Below are positions 1 through 8,619 of a stretch of 41,858 bases of DNA, in pieces (position 1 is the stretch's first letter; each line of letters opens with the position of its first letter). Source of the DNA: Albibeggiatoa sp964388965 (lineage in GTDB: Bacteria; Pseudomonadota; Gammaproteobacteria; Beggiatoales; Beggiatoaceae); contig CAYMCP010000025.1 of assembly GCA_964388965.1 (NCBI GenBank), positions 1 to 41,858 on the forward strand, in the 5' to 3' direction. The notes beneath the pieces are model-generated. The model did not search any database. It was not told the DNA's origin and worked only from the letters and a program-made list of their open reading frames with translations. The translations under genes were made by a program, and so were the position numbers.

Positions 1-1
1 T

Positions 2-265
2 GTCTTTGCAACACACATTATAACCTCAATAGACTTTTTCGGAGTTTTCAGTTATGAAATAGATTCTGAATTGAGAAATAATGCTACGATTATAATGATT
101 TGTGATTTAGGTGGCGGTAAAGGAAAAATCACACATCACTTTTTTCTTCAAGGTTTGAAAAAGCTATTGCTTGCAGAAAGTGTCAACAAATTTAGAGAAC
201 AACACAACATCTCTGATCAGCTTTTTGCCCAGATGCAAGCCTATGCTGGAATTGCGTTGGAATAG
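2..265 (+). CDS. 3' end of an unrecognised gene (5' truncated by window edge)
   Basis: A reading frame is open from the first full codon at base 2 to a TAG at 263-265, giving at least 87 residues. It most likely continues upstream of the window, so the TTG at 71 need not be a start. The C-terminal part contains a Gly-rich stretch (CDLGGGKGKITHHFF) followed by a charged, probably helical tail. I do not recognise the family. It is not HypC or another hydrogenase maturation protein, although hypD lies 613 bases downstream. The codons for FFGVFS occur near its visible start and again, in the same frame, just after its stop codon, so the gene may be the decayed end of a tandemly duplicated domain. 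Confidence 0.4.
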   Translation, partial: VFATHIITSIDFFGVFSYEIDSELRNNATIIMICDLGGGKGKITHHFFLQGLKKLLLAESVNKFREQHNISDQLFAQMQAYAGIALE

Positions 266-282
266 TTTTTCGGAGTTTTCAG
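35..282 (+). repeat. 17-bp direct repeat, 231-bp period, same reading frame
   Basis: TTTTTCGGAGTTTTCAG occurs at 35-51 and again at 266-282. The spacing is 231 bases, exactly 77 codons, so both copies read FFGVFS in the same frame. The second copy begins directly after the stop codon of the partial gene and its frame closes ten codons later. This looks like the edge of a tandem duplication cut off by a stop. Confidence 0.7.
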
Positions 283-580
283 CTGGATAAGTCAGTAGCT
301 GTTGTGGTGCCAAAGGAACTAATGAGATAGTCAATGTAGATTTCTAATATTTCGTTTTTCATGCGGGAAATTTACCACAATTTACCTCTCAGTGCGTAAC
401 GTGACATCATAAAAACAATAAGTCAACCTTTAATTTAATTTTTCTCGTTACTGTCATTATAAGCAGTGAAGAAATAGCGGTTTAATAGATAAATTGCTGA
501 AAGAACTACATGGAAAAATGGAGAATTGCGCCAACAGGCAAAAAAATTTTAAGTGGACAAGCTTAATAGATTCATAAGCG

Positions 581-783
581 TAGGAGTTACGCAGTTCACA
601 CGAAAATTTTACTCTATATTTGCAACTCACAATAAATCAGGACGCAGAGCGTCCTTGCTGTCTCCCAACGGAGACCATTGCGCCGGGGAAAAATTTTACT
701 CTATTCAAAGCGTTATATTTTCGTGCTAATTTAGAATAGTCTAACAAAATCAATTGATTAACACTTCAACTGCATAACTCCTA
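581..783. repeat. Palindromic MITE-like element, copy 1 (in the 266-878 intergenic stretch)
   Basis: The left end TAGGAGTTACGCAG (581-594) is answered by CTGCATAACTCCTA (770-783), an imperfect terminal inverted repeat with one mismatch in 14. Inside are a 15-bp palindrome GGACGCAGAGCGTCC (640-654) and a TCCCAACGGAGACC segment. AAAATTTTACTCTAT is repeated at 603-617 and 690-704. The run from about 590 to 680 matches, in reverse complement, the element at 26118-26280, so this belongs to a dispersed family. It encodes no transposase. The rest of 266-878 holds no gene I can support; hypD's promoter should lie between 784 and 878, but no clear -35/-10 pair stands out. Confidence 0.75.
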
Positions 784-878
784 ATTGTGATACAATCCAA
801 ATCTTTCAAGTCTATATAGGCTAAAACTTCTAACCTAATTTTGTTAGATTTCATTAACTAAAATGTAACAGGATCAGC

Positions 879-1943
879 ATGTCATTAACTGCTAGACAAT
901 GGCTACAACGAATCCATCAATTACCGCTAACATCAAAAATAAAAATAATGAATGTATGTGGTGGTCATGAACGTGCTATTACTATGGCAGGTTTGCGTAC
1001 TGTATTACCTGAAAATATTGAGTTAATTCCAGGTCCCGGTTGTCCTGTGTGTATCTGTCCAGAGGAAGATATTTATACAGCTATCCAATTGGCATTAAAC
1101 GAAAATATCATTTTAGCCGCATTTGGCGATATGTTGCGTGTGCCCATTAATGCACCAAAAAACCAAATTCGCTCCCTAGAGCAGGCAAAAGCGGCTGGTG
1201 CGTCTATTCAAGCAATCGCATCACCGCTTGATGTTTTAAAATTAGCGCAACAAGATCGGAGAATTGTATTTTTTGTAACTGGTTTTGAAACCACTACCGC
1301 ACCTGTTGCCGCTTTATTGGCGCAAGGTATACCCGATAACGTTTTGATTTTACTATCAGCACGCTTGACTTATCCCGCAGTAGAAATGTTACTGTCTACG
1401 GGTTTGGCGCGCTTTGACGCTCTGATTGCACCCGGACACGTCGCAACGGTAATGGGCGCAAATGAATGGCAATTTTGTGTAGACAAATATCATTTACCCA
1501 CTGCGATAGCAGGTTTTGAGTCTGAAAGTCTACTAGCGGCAATTTATTCTGTATTGCGTCAACATTTGGAGAAAAAGCCTTTTTTAGATAATTGTTACTT
1601 GCAAGTCGTGACTGCGCAGGGTAATCCGACCGCACAACAATATTTGCGACAAACGATGCACATTATTAATGCAAATTGGCGTGGTATTGGCGACATTGCA
1701 TATTCTGGATTTGCGCTTAATCAGCAATCGCTCGACGCGAAGCAATACTATACAGGTTATGACCAACAAGCACGACAACACGCAGGAAAAATGCCCGCAG
1801 GTTGTGATTGTGCTAAAGTGGTATTAGGACAAATTTATCCAAATCAGTGCAAACTCTATAACACTACTTGTACGCCTAGACATCCCGTCGGTCCTTGCAT
1901 GGTTTCAGATGAGGGTGCATGTCGAATTTGGCTAAGTCAATAA
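879..1943 (+). CDS. hypD: Hydrogenase maturation protein HypD
   Basis: HypD works with HypC and HypE as the scaffold on which the Fe(CN)2(CO) unit of [NiFe] hydrogenases is assembled in the cytoplasm. The 354-residue protein is close to family length and complete. It shows the diagnostic CGGH motif (27-30), GPGCPVC (52-58, with C55 and C58) and the C-terminal cysteine set for the [4Fe-4S] cluster (C324, C331, C340, C348), preceded by the CDC pair C309/C311. The ATG at 879 has only a weak AGGA upstream, but no in-frame alternative fits the family N-terminus better. No hypC, hypE or hydrogenase gene lies in the window: upstream is a repeat and downstream is a convergent kinase. The organism should therefore carry the other hyp genes elsewhere. 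Confidence 0.95.
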   Translation: MSLTARQWLQRIHQLPLTSKIKIMNVCGGHERAITMAGLRTVLPENIELIPGPGCPVCICPEEDIYTAIQLALNENIILAAFGDMLRVPINAPKNQIRSLEQAKAAGASIQAIASPLDVLKLAQQDRRIVFFVTGFETTTAPVAALLAQGIPDNVLILLSARLTYPAVEMLLSTGLARFDALIAPGHVATVMGANEWQFCVDKYHLPTAIAGFESESLLAAIYSVLRQHLEKKPFLDNCYLQVVTAQGNPTAQQYLRQTMHIINANWRGIGDIAYSGFALNQQSLDAKQYYTGYDQQARQHAGKMPAGCDCAKVVLGQIYPNQCKLYNTTCTPRHPVGPCMVSDEGACRIWLSQ

Positions 1944-2018
1944 ATTTTTTCTTTAGAATTGCTGGTATACCGACAATGTTACGATTAATCCACTGTCCAT
2001 TTAGCAACTTAAATTTCC

Positions 2019-3959
2019 CTACAAATACGGCTTGAGTAATTTACAAATTTGTTCATCGTCAAAATCATCTGCCAATCTGATTATTTTTGTTACAAAGTTT
2101 TGTAACCCATTGTTATTATTTAATAATTTAGCAGAATATTCTTTAATAGCCATAATATCTCCGCTCATTGCAAAATTATACAATTGCTCAATATCTTGTG
2201 GACCAAGTTTATCAGCTATTATCTGGTCGATGTCCTCATTAAAAACGAGTTCCGATGTTTGCAATTCAGCGTGTTTTTCACTAACTTCCTCATCATAAAT
2301 CCAAGTTAAATTAAGATGCTGTTGTAATTCAGCTAGTAAAATATCAATTTTAATTGGTTTATGTAAAAATTTATTGCAACCGACCGCTAAAGATGCTTGT
2401 TGTTGTTCTTCAAATACGCTTGCAGATAGCGCAATAATAGGGACAGATTCTAGCATAGAATTTTGCCTAGCACGTCGAGTAAATTCAAATCCGTCCAAAA
2501 CGGGCATGACCAAATCAGTAAAAATTAAATCGGGCAATTCGATACGAATACAATTTAAAGCTTCTTCACCATTTTCTGCTTCGGTGACCAAAAAGCCTAG
2601 AGGTTCTAATAATTTTACCAAGATAGAGCAATTTTCCCAGCGATCATCAATTACTAAAATATGCCGCTTTGGACCCTCAAAGCCGATAATAATTCTACTT
2701 TCAACATCCGTTTTTTTGGTAACTTCAGAAATAGCAGGCACCGGAAAAGAAAATATGAATCTACTACCATAACCTTCGCTACTGGATACTTTTAGTTCCC
2801 CTCCCATCGAATCAACTAAATGTTTAGTAATGGACAAACCTAATCCTGTTCCTTCTTGTTTGGCGTTTAAATAATTACCCACCTGCTGAAAAGGATCAAA
2901 AATCACTTTTAAATCCTGTTCAGCTATACCTACACCTGTATCTTCAATTTGAAAATGTAAAATTTGTTTTGCATCAAAATTTATTTTCAAAGTGACTCCA
3001 CCATATTGCGTAAATTTTACTGCATTACTCAATAAATTAATCACAATTTGGCGCAAACGTTTTTCGTCAGCACGAATGCCTACCGGCAACCGCGATAAAG
3101 GTTCATAATTAAATGCAATACCTTTATTTCGCGCTCTAATTTCAAATAATTGGATAATATTGCGTAAAAAATCATCTAAATTAAAATCAATTGGATATAA
3201 TTCAAAGCGATTGGCTTCAATTTTAGATAAATCCAAAATATCATTAATTAGAGTCAATAAATAATCACCACTGTTATGAATTATATTAATTTCTTCAAGT
3301 TGTTTTTGAGAAAGCGTTCGGTCGCGCTGTAAAAGCTGAGTGTAACCCAAAATAGCGTTTAAAGGCGTGCGCAATTCATGACTCATATTGGCGAGAAAGG
3401 TACTTTTTGCTTGGTTGGCTTGCTCGGCTAATTGTTTGGCTGCAATTAATTCATGATTTTGGCGTTCTAAAGTTTGCTTAATTTCCTCTAATGCTTGTTG
3501 ATTGGTTTGGAGTCGCGCATAAGCTTGTTTTTGTTTTTCGATTTCACGGTTTAAAGCAATAAATTGGCTATTTTTTTCTTCGGTGTTTACACAGCGCAAT
3601 AAAATATAAGCAGGTTCATCACGTTGCGCGGGTTGTAATAATGAACCAACACAAGATTTATCATTGCGAGTTTCACCTGTTAGATCGCTCAACCAAATTA
3701 AATTTGCGGGCATAGGAGTACGAGAGCGAGACCACATTTTTAAATAAAAATCAACTTGGGCGACCGGATTATCCACCAATTCATGTAAATTTTTATGGAT
3801 AATAGTTGCTATTTGTAAAACTGTCGGGGTTTTTTGATTAACGGCTATAATCCGACCTGTTGCGGTGATGAGTAATATAGCCTCAGAAAAAGCATTAGCA
3901 AAATTTAAAAAATGCTTAATTATCTCCGTATTATTTAAATTATCCTCGATAATATTCAT
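2019..3959 (-). CDS. Hybrid histidine kinase (PAS-like, HisKA, HATPase, receiver, C-terminal helical tail)
   Basis: Cytoplasmic hybrid sensor kinase of 646 residues with no membrane segment. A PAS-like N-terminal domain (about 10-130) leads into a coiled coil, then a DHp domain with H-box MSHELRTPLNAILGY (phosphoacceptor H194). The HATPase domain has the N-box INLLSNAVKFT, G1 DTGVGIA and G2 GTGLGLS. The receiver has an intact acidic pair, D482 in FTDLVMP, and a conserved Lys in HKP. After it comes a helical tail of about 65 residues that also ends the kinase at 36036-39065. I chose the ATG at 3959, preceded by an A/G-rich stretch; an ATG at 3986 would add nine residues. It overlaps the MetOD1 gene by 20 bases, so the two are translationally coupled and MetOD1 probably supplies the sensory input. 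Confidence 0.9.
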   Translation of the reverse strand: MNIIEDNLNNTEIIKHFLNFANAFSEAILLITATGRIIAVNQKTPTVLQIATIIHKNLHELVDNPVAQVDFYLKMWSRSRTPMPANLIWLSDLTGETRNDKSCVGSLLQPAQRDEPAYILLRCVNTEEKNSQFIALNREIEKQKQAYARLQTNQQALEEIKQTLERQNHELIAAKQLAEQANQAKSTFLANMSHELRTPLNAILGYTQLLQRDRTLSQKQLEEINIIHNSGDYLLTLINDILDLSKIEANRFELYPIDFNLDDFLRNIIQLFEIRARNKGIAFNYEPLSRLPVGIRADEKRLRQIVINLLSNAVKFTQYGGVTLKINFDAKQILHFQIEDTGVGIAEQDLKVIFDPFQQVGNYLNAKQEGTGLGLSITKHLVDSMGGELKVSSSEGYGSRFIFSFPVPAISEVTKKTDVESRIIIGFEGPKRHILVIDDRWENCSILVKLLEPLGFLVTEAENGEEALNCIRIELPDLIFTDLVMPVLDGFEFTRRARQNSMLESVPIIALSASVFEEQQQASLAVGCNKFLHKPIKIDILLAELQQHLNLTWIYDEEVSEKHAELQTSELVFNEDIDQIIADKLGPQDIEQLYNFAMSGDIMAIKEYSAKLLNNNNGLQNFVTKIIRLADDFDDEQICKLLKPYL

Positions 3960-4461
3960 TACCTTCTTTTTCCTGAGCTTCTGCATTTTGTGGTGTTAAA
4001 TAAATCACAACATGACAACCTGCATCGCCTTTAGCAATGGTTTCTTCCAAACAGACTTTAGCATAACCTAAGTTTTGTGAAGTAATATAACCAAAAACAT
4101 TTGAGGTCATCATACATAGTGAAGTACGGTCTTTAACTTTATCGGCAAACGGACAGGTTTTATTGCCCAATATTATTTTTTCTTCATTTTGAGACATGAG
4201 ATAAAAATCGCCTTGAATGCGTTCCTTTAAATCTACCAAAACATCTATGACTTGTTGCTGGTTGAGTCGCTCAACATTTAGTTTATGGCAATATTCACTA
4301 TTAATCCATTCGCCAATATTCTGCCCTACAATGCTAATAAAGCCTTTAGCTTGCTCTAAACCAACTACTTCTTCCAATACGCCCGATAATTCTCTGACTA
4401 GAGTGCGTAAAAAAACATCACGTTCTAGCGGTAAATCAAGTTTTTTTAATGAATTTTGCAT
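3940..4461 (-). CDS. MetOD1 (methanogen output domain 1)-like protein
   Basis: Small cytoplasmic protein of 173 residues. The C-terminal half carries the Cys pattern I associate with the MetOD1 family (related to V4R): CPF (C103), SLCMMTSNVFG (C116), GYAKVCLEETIAKGD (C137) and GCHVVIYL (C149). The N-terminal 90 residues are predicted helical. Such domains are thought to be sensory or output modules, possibly metal- or redox-responsive through the cysteines, but the ligand is unknown to me. I chose the ATG at 4461 because the 21 residues added by the ATG at 4524 are hydrophobic and atypical. Its 3' end overlaps the hybrid kinase start by 20 bases, indicating co-translation and probably one signalling unit. 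Confidence 0.75.
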   Translation of the reverse strand: MQNSLKKLDLPLERDVFLRTLVRELSGVLEEVVGLEQAKGFISIVGQNIGEWINSEYCHKLNVERLNQQQVIDVLVDLKERIQGDFYLMSQNEEKIILGNKTCPFADKVKDRTSLCMMTSNVFGYITSQNLGYAKVCLEETIAKGDAGCHVVIYLTPQNAEAQEKEGNEYYRG

Positions 4462-4524
4462 GATTTCATACTTCAAAGTTAAGATGAAAAGAGTTAAATG
4501 ATGTAATAGGTAGCGAGCATACAC

Positions 4525-5094
4525 ATTTTATGGAACCTATTATATCGCATTATATAACATGGCAATTATTGTGGAAATATATTTTCTACAAGCGGTATCA
4601 CTATCCATATTTAATTGGTTAAAATATTATTACCAATAATTAAAAAATGTAGCATATCTCCTTTCTTATGTTTTCCTCTTTACCTATTTGGTAAAACTTG
4701 CTAAGTCAACTATTTGGTAATAAGCTAACAAGTTCATTTTTCATTTATTTTTTCAACGACTTATAAACATAAATTTTACACATATCTGTTGCGTATATTA
4801 TTGTTTTAAAAAAATATACTCTGGAAAGGAGAATTGTCGTCAAGTCAAACAATCGTTTTTAAAACATGTTAGGATAAGATACAATACGTGCGCTATAATG
4901 CAACGAAAAAGCTAGCTCTACAAAAATAGTGCTAACTAGATACAACGTGCTTACCAGTAAAATAAATTTTGCACGCCCACGCTATGATTGACAATATTGT
5001 GTAAAATAATGAAAGATATTAAAAAATAATATGTAGTTTTGATTATAAATCTTCCCTAAACCAGTCTTACCCATAGGCTGGATTACACGAGAAT
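4525..5094. other. 570-bp divergent intergenic region with repeated CTATTTGGTAA boxes
   Basis: The region separates the MetOD1 gene (-) from the channel-fusion gene (+). CTATTTGGTAA occurs at 4684-4694 and 4710-4720, 26 bases apart (about 2.5 helical turns), and a related inverted TTACCAAT lies near 4630. This spacing and symmetry would suit an operator. A TATAAT at 4893-4898 could be a -10 for the + strand gene, which would give a leader of about 190 bases. No gene is supported here. Confidence 0.4.
4539..4565 (-). promoter_or_regulatory. Possible sigma70 promoter for the MetOD1-kinase pair
   Basis: On the minus strand TTGCCA (4565-4560) is followed after 15 bases by TATAAT (4544-4539). A second TATAAT overlaps at 4554-4549. 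The 15-base spacing is short, so this is only a plausible promoter, about 80 bases upstream of the chosen start codon. Confidence 0.3.
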
Positions 5095-8000
5095 ATGAAT
5101 ATTGAATCACTAAGACCATTGTTGCTAGGTATCTTATTTTTATCCATTTTGCTTTGGTTTGGTTATAAAAATAGTGAAGAAGTACTAGCTCCAGATGAAG
5201 AAATACATATTGCATTCGTAGGCACTCTGTCGGGTTCTAGCGCAGAAGAAGGGATTACCCTGAAGCAAGGCGTTGAACTTTACGTTAACCATTTGAATAA
5301 AGCGCAAAACGGTGTCAATGGTAAACGTATTGTTTTGGACGTGTACGACGATAAAAATGATTGTAAAGTAACGGCAAAACAAATAGCAAAAAAGATAATT
5401 GAAGAAAATAAAGCGGTTGCGGTTATTGGTCACTACTATAGTTCTTGTTCGATTGCTGGCGGTGAAGTTTATAAGGAATATGGTATTCCAGCCATTACAC
5501 CCGGTTCTACCAACGTTAAAGTCACACATGAAAATGATTGGTATTTTCGTACCATCTTTAATGATGATTTGCAAGGACGTTATATTGCTAATTATCTAAA
5601 AAAAGTCCTTAAAAAAAATGCAGTAAGTGTTATTCATCACGATAATGCTTATGGTCAAGATTTAGCGCGCGTATTGGAAAAAACGCTAACCGAATTAGGC
5701 AGTAGTGTACCTTTTTCATATCAATTTGAAGTAAAATCACCTTACCTAGATACACGCTTAGACGAAATTGTCAATGAGCTAAAAACAAAAACGGAAGCAG
5801 AAGTAGGTTTTATCTTCCTAGCTACCTTCGCTGAAAATGGTGCAAAATTAATTGCTCGAATTAAAGATGCAGGGCTTAAATTTCCTATTATCGTTCCTGC
5901 TGCTTTCGATTCTAAAATCTTCCTAAATAGTTTCAAAGACATGCCAGAGGAAAAGAAAAAACCCGGTTATTATTCCGATGGTATTTATATCACCACGCCC
6001 CTAATTTACGACACGGCAAACGAAAAAGCACAAGAATTTAAAAAAATTTATAAAAATACATTTTCTGAAGAGGCTAACTTGCGCGTACCTTTTGCCTACG
6101 ATGCGGCAATGGTTGTCATAGAAGCTATTGAGCAAACTGGTATTTCAGGTAAACCAGAAACTTTAGTGGATGATAGGAAAGCAATCCGTGATTTTTTAAA
6201 AAATATGAATAATTCTGGTCAAGCCATAGAGGGAGCAACTGGATTTAATTATTTTGATGAATTTGGCGATGCGCAAAAACCGGTTGCAGTCGGTACCTAC
6301 AAAAATAATCGTATCGTTTCCGCATTAGTTCAATTACAGGATGTGCGCAATCCTAATGAAATTGTTGACTTAGAGAAAGCTGTTAGAGATGGTCATATAC
6401 TGACAATTGATAATAAATATTTATATAAAACCAATGTGGTCTATGTTGGTATTAAAATCAATGAGATACATGACTTAGATTTGCGTAATCGAGAAGCTAA
6501 ATTAGATTTTTATCTTTGGCTACGTTATCGCGGTGAAGATATTCATCCCGAACACCTTGATTTTGTTAATGCCGTAAATTCGATTCAATTGTTAAGCTCG
6601 GAAGACATGGATGAAAAAGATATTAAATTGCCCGTGTTCAGCAACGAAAAAGAAAACAGTGAACAAATTACTTATCGGTTTTACCGTCCGATTAATATTG
6701 AGCAAATTGGCGATATGCACCACCGCTTATATCGCATTAAGGAAGGATTTAAAATTGATTTTTTACGTCGTTCCTACGCCCTGCGCGAACACACATTAGG
6801 GGTGAGTTTTCGCCATAAAGAATTGACTCGTAACAATTTAATTTATGTGACTGATTATGTTGGTATGGGCGACGAAGAGGAAGCATTAGCAAAATTACGG
6901 CAGTCAAAAGTCTTTAACACTTCACTAGATTGGTCATTGGAAAGTTTGGCGTTTTTTCAAGAAACAATTAGGGAAAATGCGTTAGGTAGCTTACAATATT
7001 TAAATATTATCGGTGGCGCAATTGAATTTTCTCAATTTAATATGGGCATTCAAATTGTCAACAACACTTTTACATTAAGACGTTCCATCTCGCGCAAAAC
7101 GGCTGACGGCATTCTATTACTCAGCAGTATCGTTATTTTATTACTTGGTTTTCGACGCACGACATTTAAATATTTCTCCAAAACAATTTGGGTATTTCAA
7201 GCAGTCTTCTCATTTTTGCTACTCATGTCAAGTGAAGTGGTATTGCTCAGTTGGGTGGTAGAAGAAAATATTTTCCGCGACATCAATGTTATTACCAAAG
7301 TTTACGATATTTTATGGTGGGTTATTCCCGCCGTTTTACTACATTTAGCAGTCGAACGTTTCTTGTGGACACCGGTTGAAGAGCGTACCGGACGCGCCAT
7401 CCCACGTATTGGTCGGCGTTTCGTATCGTTCTCGATTTATATGCTCACCGCATTAGCGATTGTCGCTTTTGTGTATGACCAAAAATTAACTAGCTTATTG
7501 GCAACCTCTGGTGTGATTGCCATGATCATCGGTTTAGCGATTCAAATTAATATTTCTAACATTTTTTCAGGAATGGCAATTAATATTGAGCACCCATTTA
7601 GAGTAGGTGATTGGGTACAAATTGGAACATTTGAAGAAGGAAAAGTTGTTGATATTACATGGCGGACAACGCGAATTATTACCCGTATGGGTTGTATTTT
7701 GAGTATTCCCAACAGTATGGCAGCAGAATCTACCATTCATAACTACGATTATCCTGATGATACTTTTTGGCTGCGTTTTATTGTGCATGTACACCCTTCG
7801 CATCACCCAGATCGAGTACGCAAAATTATTCGTGATGCTGTCTTATCCACCGAAGTCGTTTTAAAAACACCAGAACCTTTTATTATTTTTCGAGGATTGA
7901 GCGATTGGGCAGCCGACTATTTAGTCTATTTCGTGGTACGCGATTATGCGTGGCGTTTACTACACGAGGAGGCGGTATGGTTGCGAATATGGATTCACCT

Positions 8001-8601
8001 AAACCGTGCAGGCATTGCACCTGCCATCCAACGGCAAGAAATACATTTATTTAAAGGGGTAAAAGAAAGGGGGGAGGAGGCGGCGACGAAACCAATTACA
8101 TTGCTTCAGGAGGTCACACTTTTTAGACCTTTCTCAGATAAGGCAAAAAATTATCTTAGTGAATGTATGCACAAACATCGCTTTGGTGAGGGAGATATTA
8201 TCGTGCGTCAAGGCGATGCAGGTAATTCACTATTTATCATTGTAGAAGGTGTCGTAGGTGTACGTGTACAATCTCCTGAAGGTGAATCGATTGAAGTGGC
8301 GCGTTTGGGTGCAGGTGAATTTTTTGGTGAAATGGCATTACTCACCGGCGAAGATCGCGCCGCCACAATTATTGCCTTAACAGGTACTTATCTATTTGAA
8401 ATTACTAAAGAAGATATTAAGCCATTACTTGAAAATGAACCTGATGTACGTGCATTAGTCACTAAAGTCTTGACACAACGCCAAATGATGACACAATCAC
8501 AAATGCACACAGAACATCATGATAATGTCGAAGAAGAAGCGGCATATAGAAAATTATTAGACAGAATTGAAAATTTCTTTGGTTTGCGTAGTAAAAATTA
8601 A
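5095..8601 (+). CDS. Fusion channel: periplasmic binding protein - Cys-loop-like ligand domain - MscS pore - cyclic-nucleotide-binding domain
   Basis: A single 1168-residue inner-membrane protein. Residues 8-23 form a signal anchor. Residues about 37-420 are a type I periplasmic binding protein of the Leu/Ile/Val family (IAFVGTLSGSSAEEG, AVIGHYYSSCSIAGG, HHDNAYGQDLA, FAYDAAMVVIEAI). Residues about 441-640 resemble the extracellular beta-sandwich of pentameric ligand-gated channels: VVYVGIKINEI, LDFYLWLRYRG, FKIDFLRRSYALREHTL (from F552) and SLDWSLESL (D612, W613). Five membrane segments follow (about 671-687, 697-722, 738-756, 777-796, 800-830). The last is an MscS-type pore helix (SGVIAMIIGLAIQINISNI) running into NIEHPFRVGDWVQIG and the MscS beta domain. 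Residues 1008-1126 are a CRP-like domain with an intact phosphate-binding cassette (FFGEMALLTGEDRAAT, E1079 and R1088). Five segments place the binding domains outside and the nucleotide domain inside. The C-terminal half resembles the bCNG branch of MscS. The TRAP-like gene starts 18 bases downstream. Confidence 0.9.
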   Translation: MNIESLRPLLLGILFLSILLWFGYKNSEEVLAPDEEIHIAFVGTLSGSSAEEGITLKQGVELYVNHLNKAQNGVNGKRIVLDVYDDKNDCKVTAKQIAKKIIEENKAVAVIGHYYSSCSIAGGEVYKEYGIPAITPGSTNVKVTHENDWYFRTIFNDDLQGRYIANYLKKVLKKNAVSVIHHDNAYGQDLARVLEKTLTELGSSVPFSYQFEVKSPYLDTRLDEIVNELKTKTEAEVGFIFLATFAENGAKLIARIKDAGLKFPIIVPAAFDSKIFLNSFKDMPEEKKKPGYYSDGIYITTPLIYDTANEKAQEFKKIYKNTFSEEANLRVPFAYDAAMVVIEAIEQTGISGKPETLVDDRKAIRDFLKNMNNSGQAIEGATGFNYFDEFGDAQKPVAVGTYKNNRIVSALVQLQDVRNPNEIVDLEKAVRDGHILTIDNKYLYKTNVVYVGIKINEIHDLDLRNREAKLDFYLWLRYRGEDIHPEHLDFVNAVNSIQLLSSEDMDEKDIKLPVFSNEKENSEQITYRFYRPINIEQIGDMHHRLYRIKEGFKIDFLRRSYALREHTLGVSFRHKELTRNNLIYVTDYVGMGDEEEALAKLRQSKVFNTSLDWSLESLAFFQETIRENALGSLQYLNIIGGAIEFSQFNMGIQIVNNTFTLRRSISRKTADGILLLSSIVILLLGFRRTTFKYFSKTIWVFQAVFSFLLLMSSEVVLLSWVVEENIFRDINVITKVYDILWWVIPAVLLHLAVERFLWTPVEERTGRAIPRIGRRFVSFSIYMLTALAIVAFVYDQKLTSLLATSGVIAMIIGLAIQINISNIFSGMAINIEHPFRVGDWVQIGTFEEGKVVDITWRTTRIITRMGCILSIPNSMAAESTIHNYDYPDDTFWLRFIVHVHPSHHPDRVRKIIRDAVLSTEVVLKTPEPFIIFRGLSDWAADYLVYFVVRDYAWRLLHEEAVWLRIWIHLNRAGIAPAIQRQEIHLFKGVKERGEEAATKPITLLQEVTLFRPFSDKAKNYLSECMHKHRFGEGDIIVRQGDAGNSLFIIVEGVVGVRVQSPEGESIEVARLGAGEFFGEMALLTGEDRAATIIALTGTYLFEITKEDIKPLLENEPDVRALVTKVLTQRQMMTQSQMHTEHHDNVEEEAAYRKLLDRIENFFGLRSKN

Positions 8602-8619
8602 AGCTCTAAATGAGGGGAA

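Noticed and set aside
581..783. Insertion sequence interpretation of the palindromic repeats
   Set aside because: Too short, no transposase and no clear target duplication; treated as non-autonomous repeats.
2374..2772. A 132-codon frame antisense to the hybrid kinase
   Set aside because: It is a shadow of the kinase's codon use; low-complexity Ser/Lys-rich translation and no start signals.
4823..4872. AAGGAG followed by a TTG-initiated 12-codon frame, possible leader peptide
   Set aside because: A good ribosome site, but the peptide is too short and has no attenuator structure that I can see.
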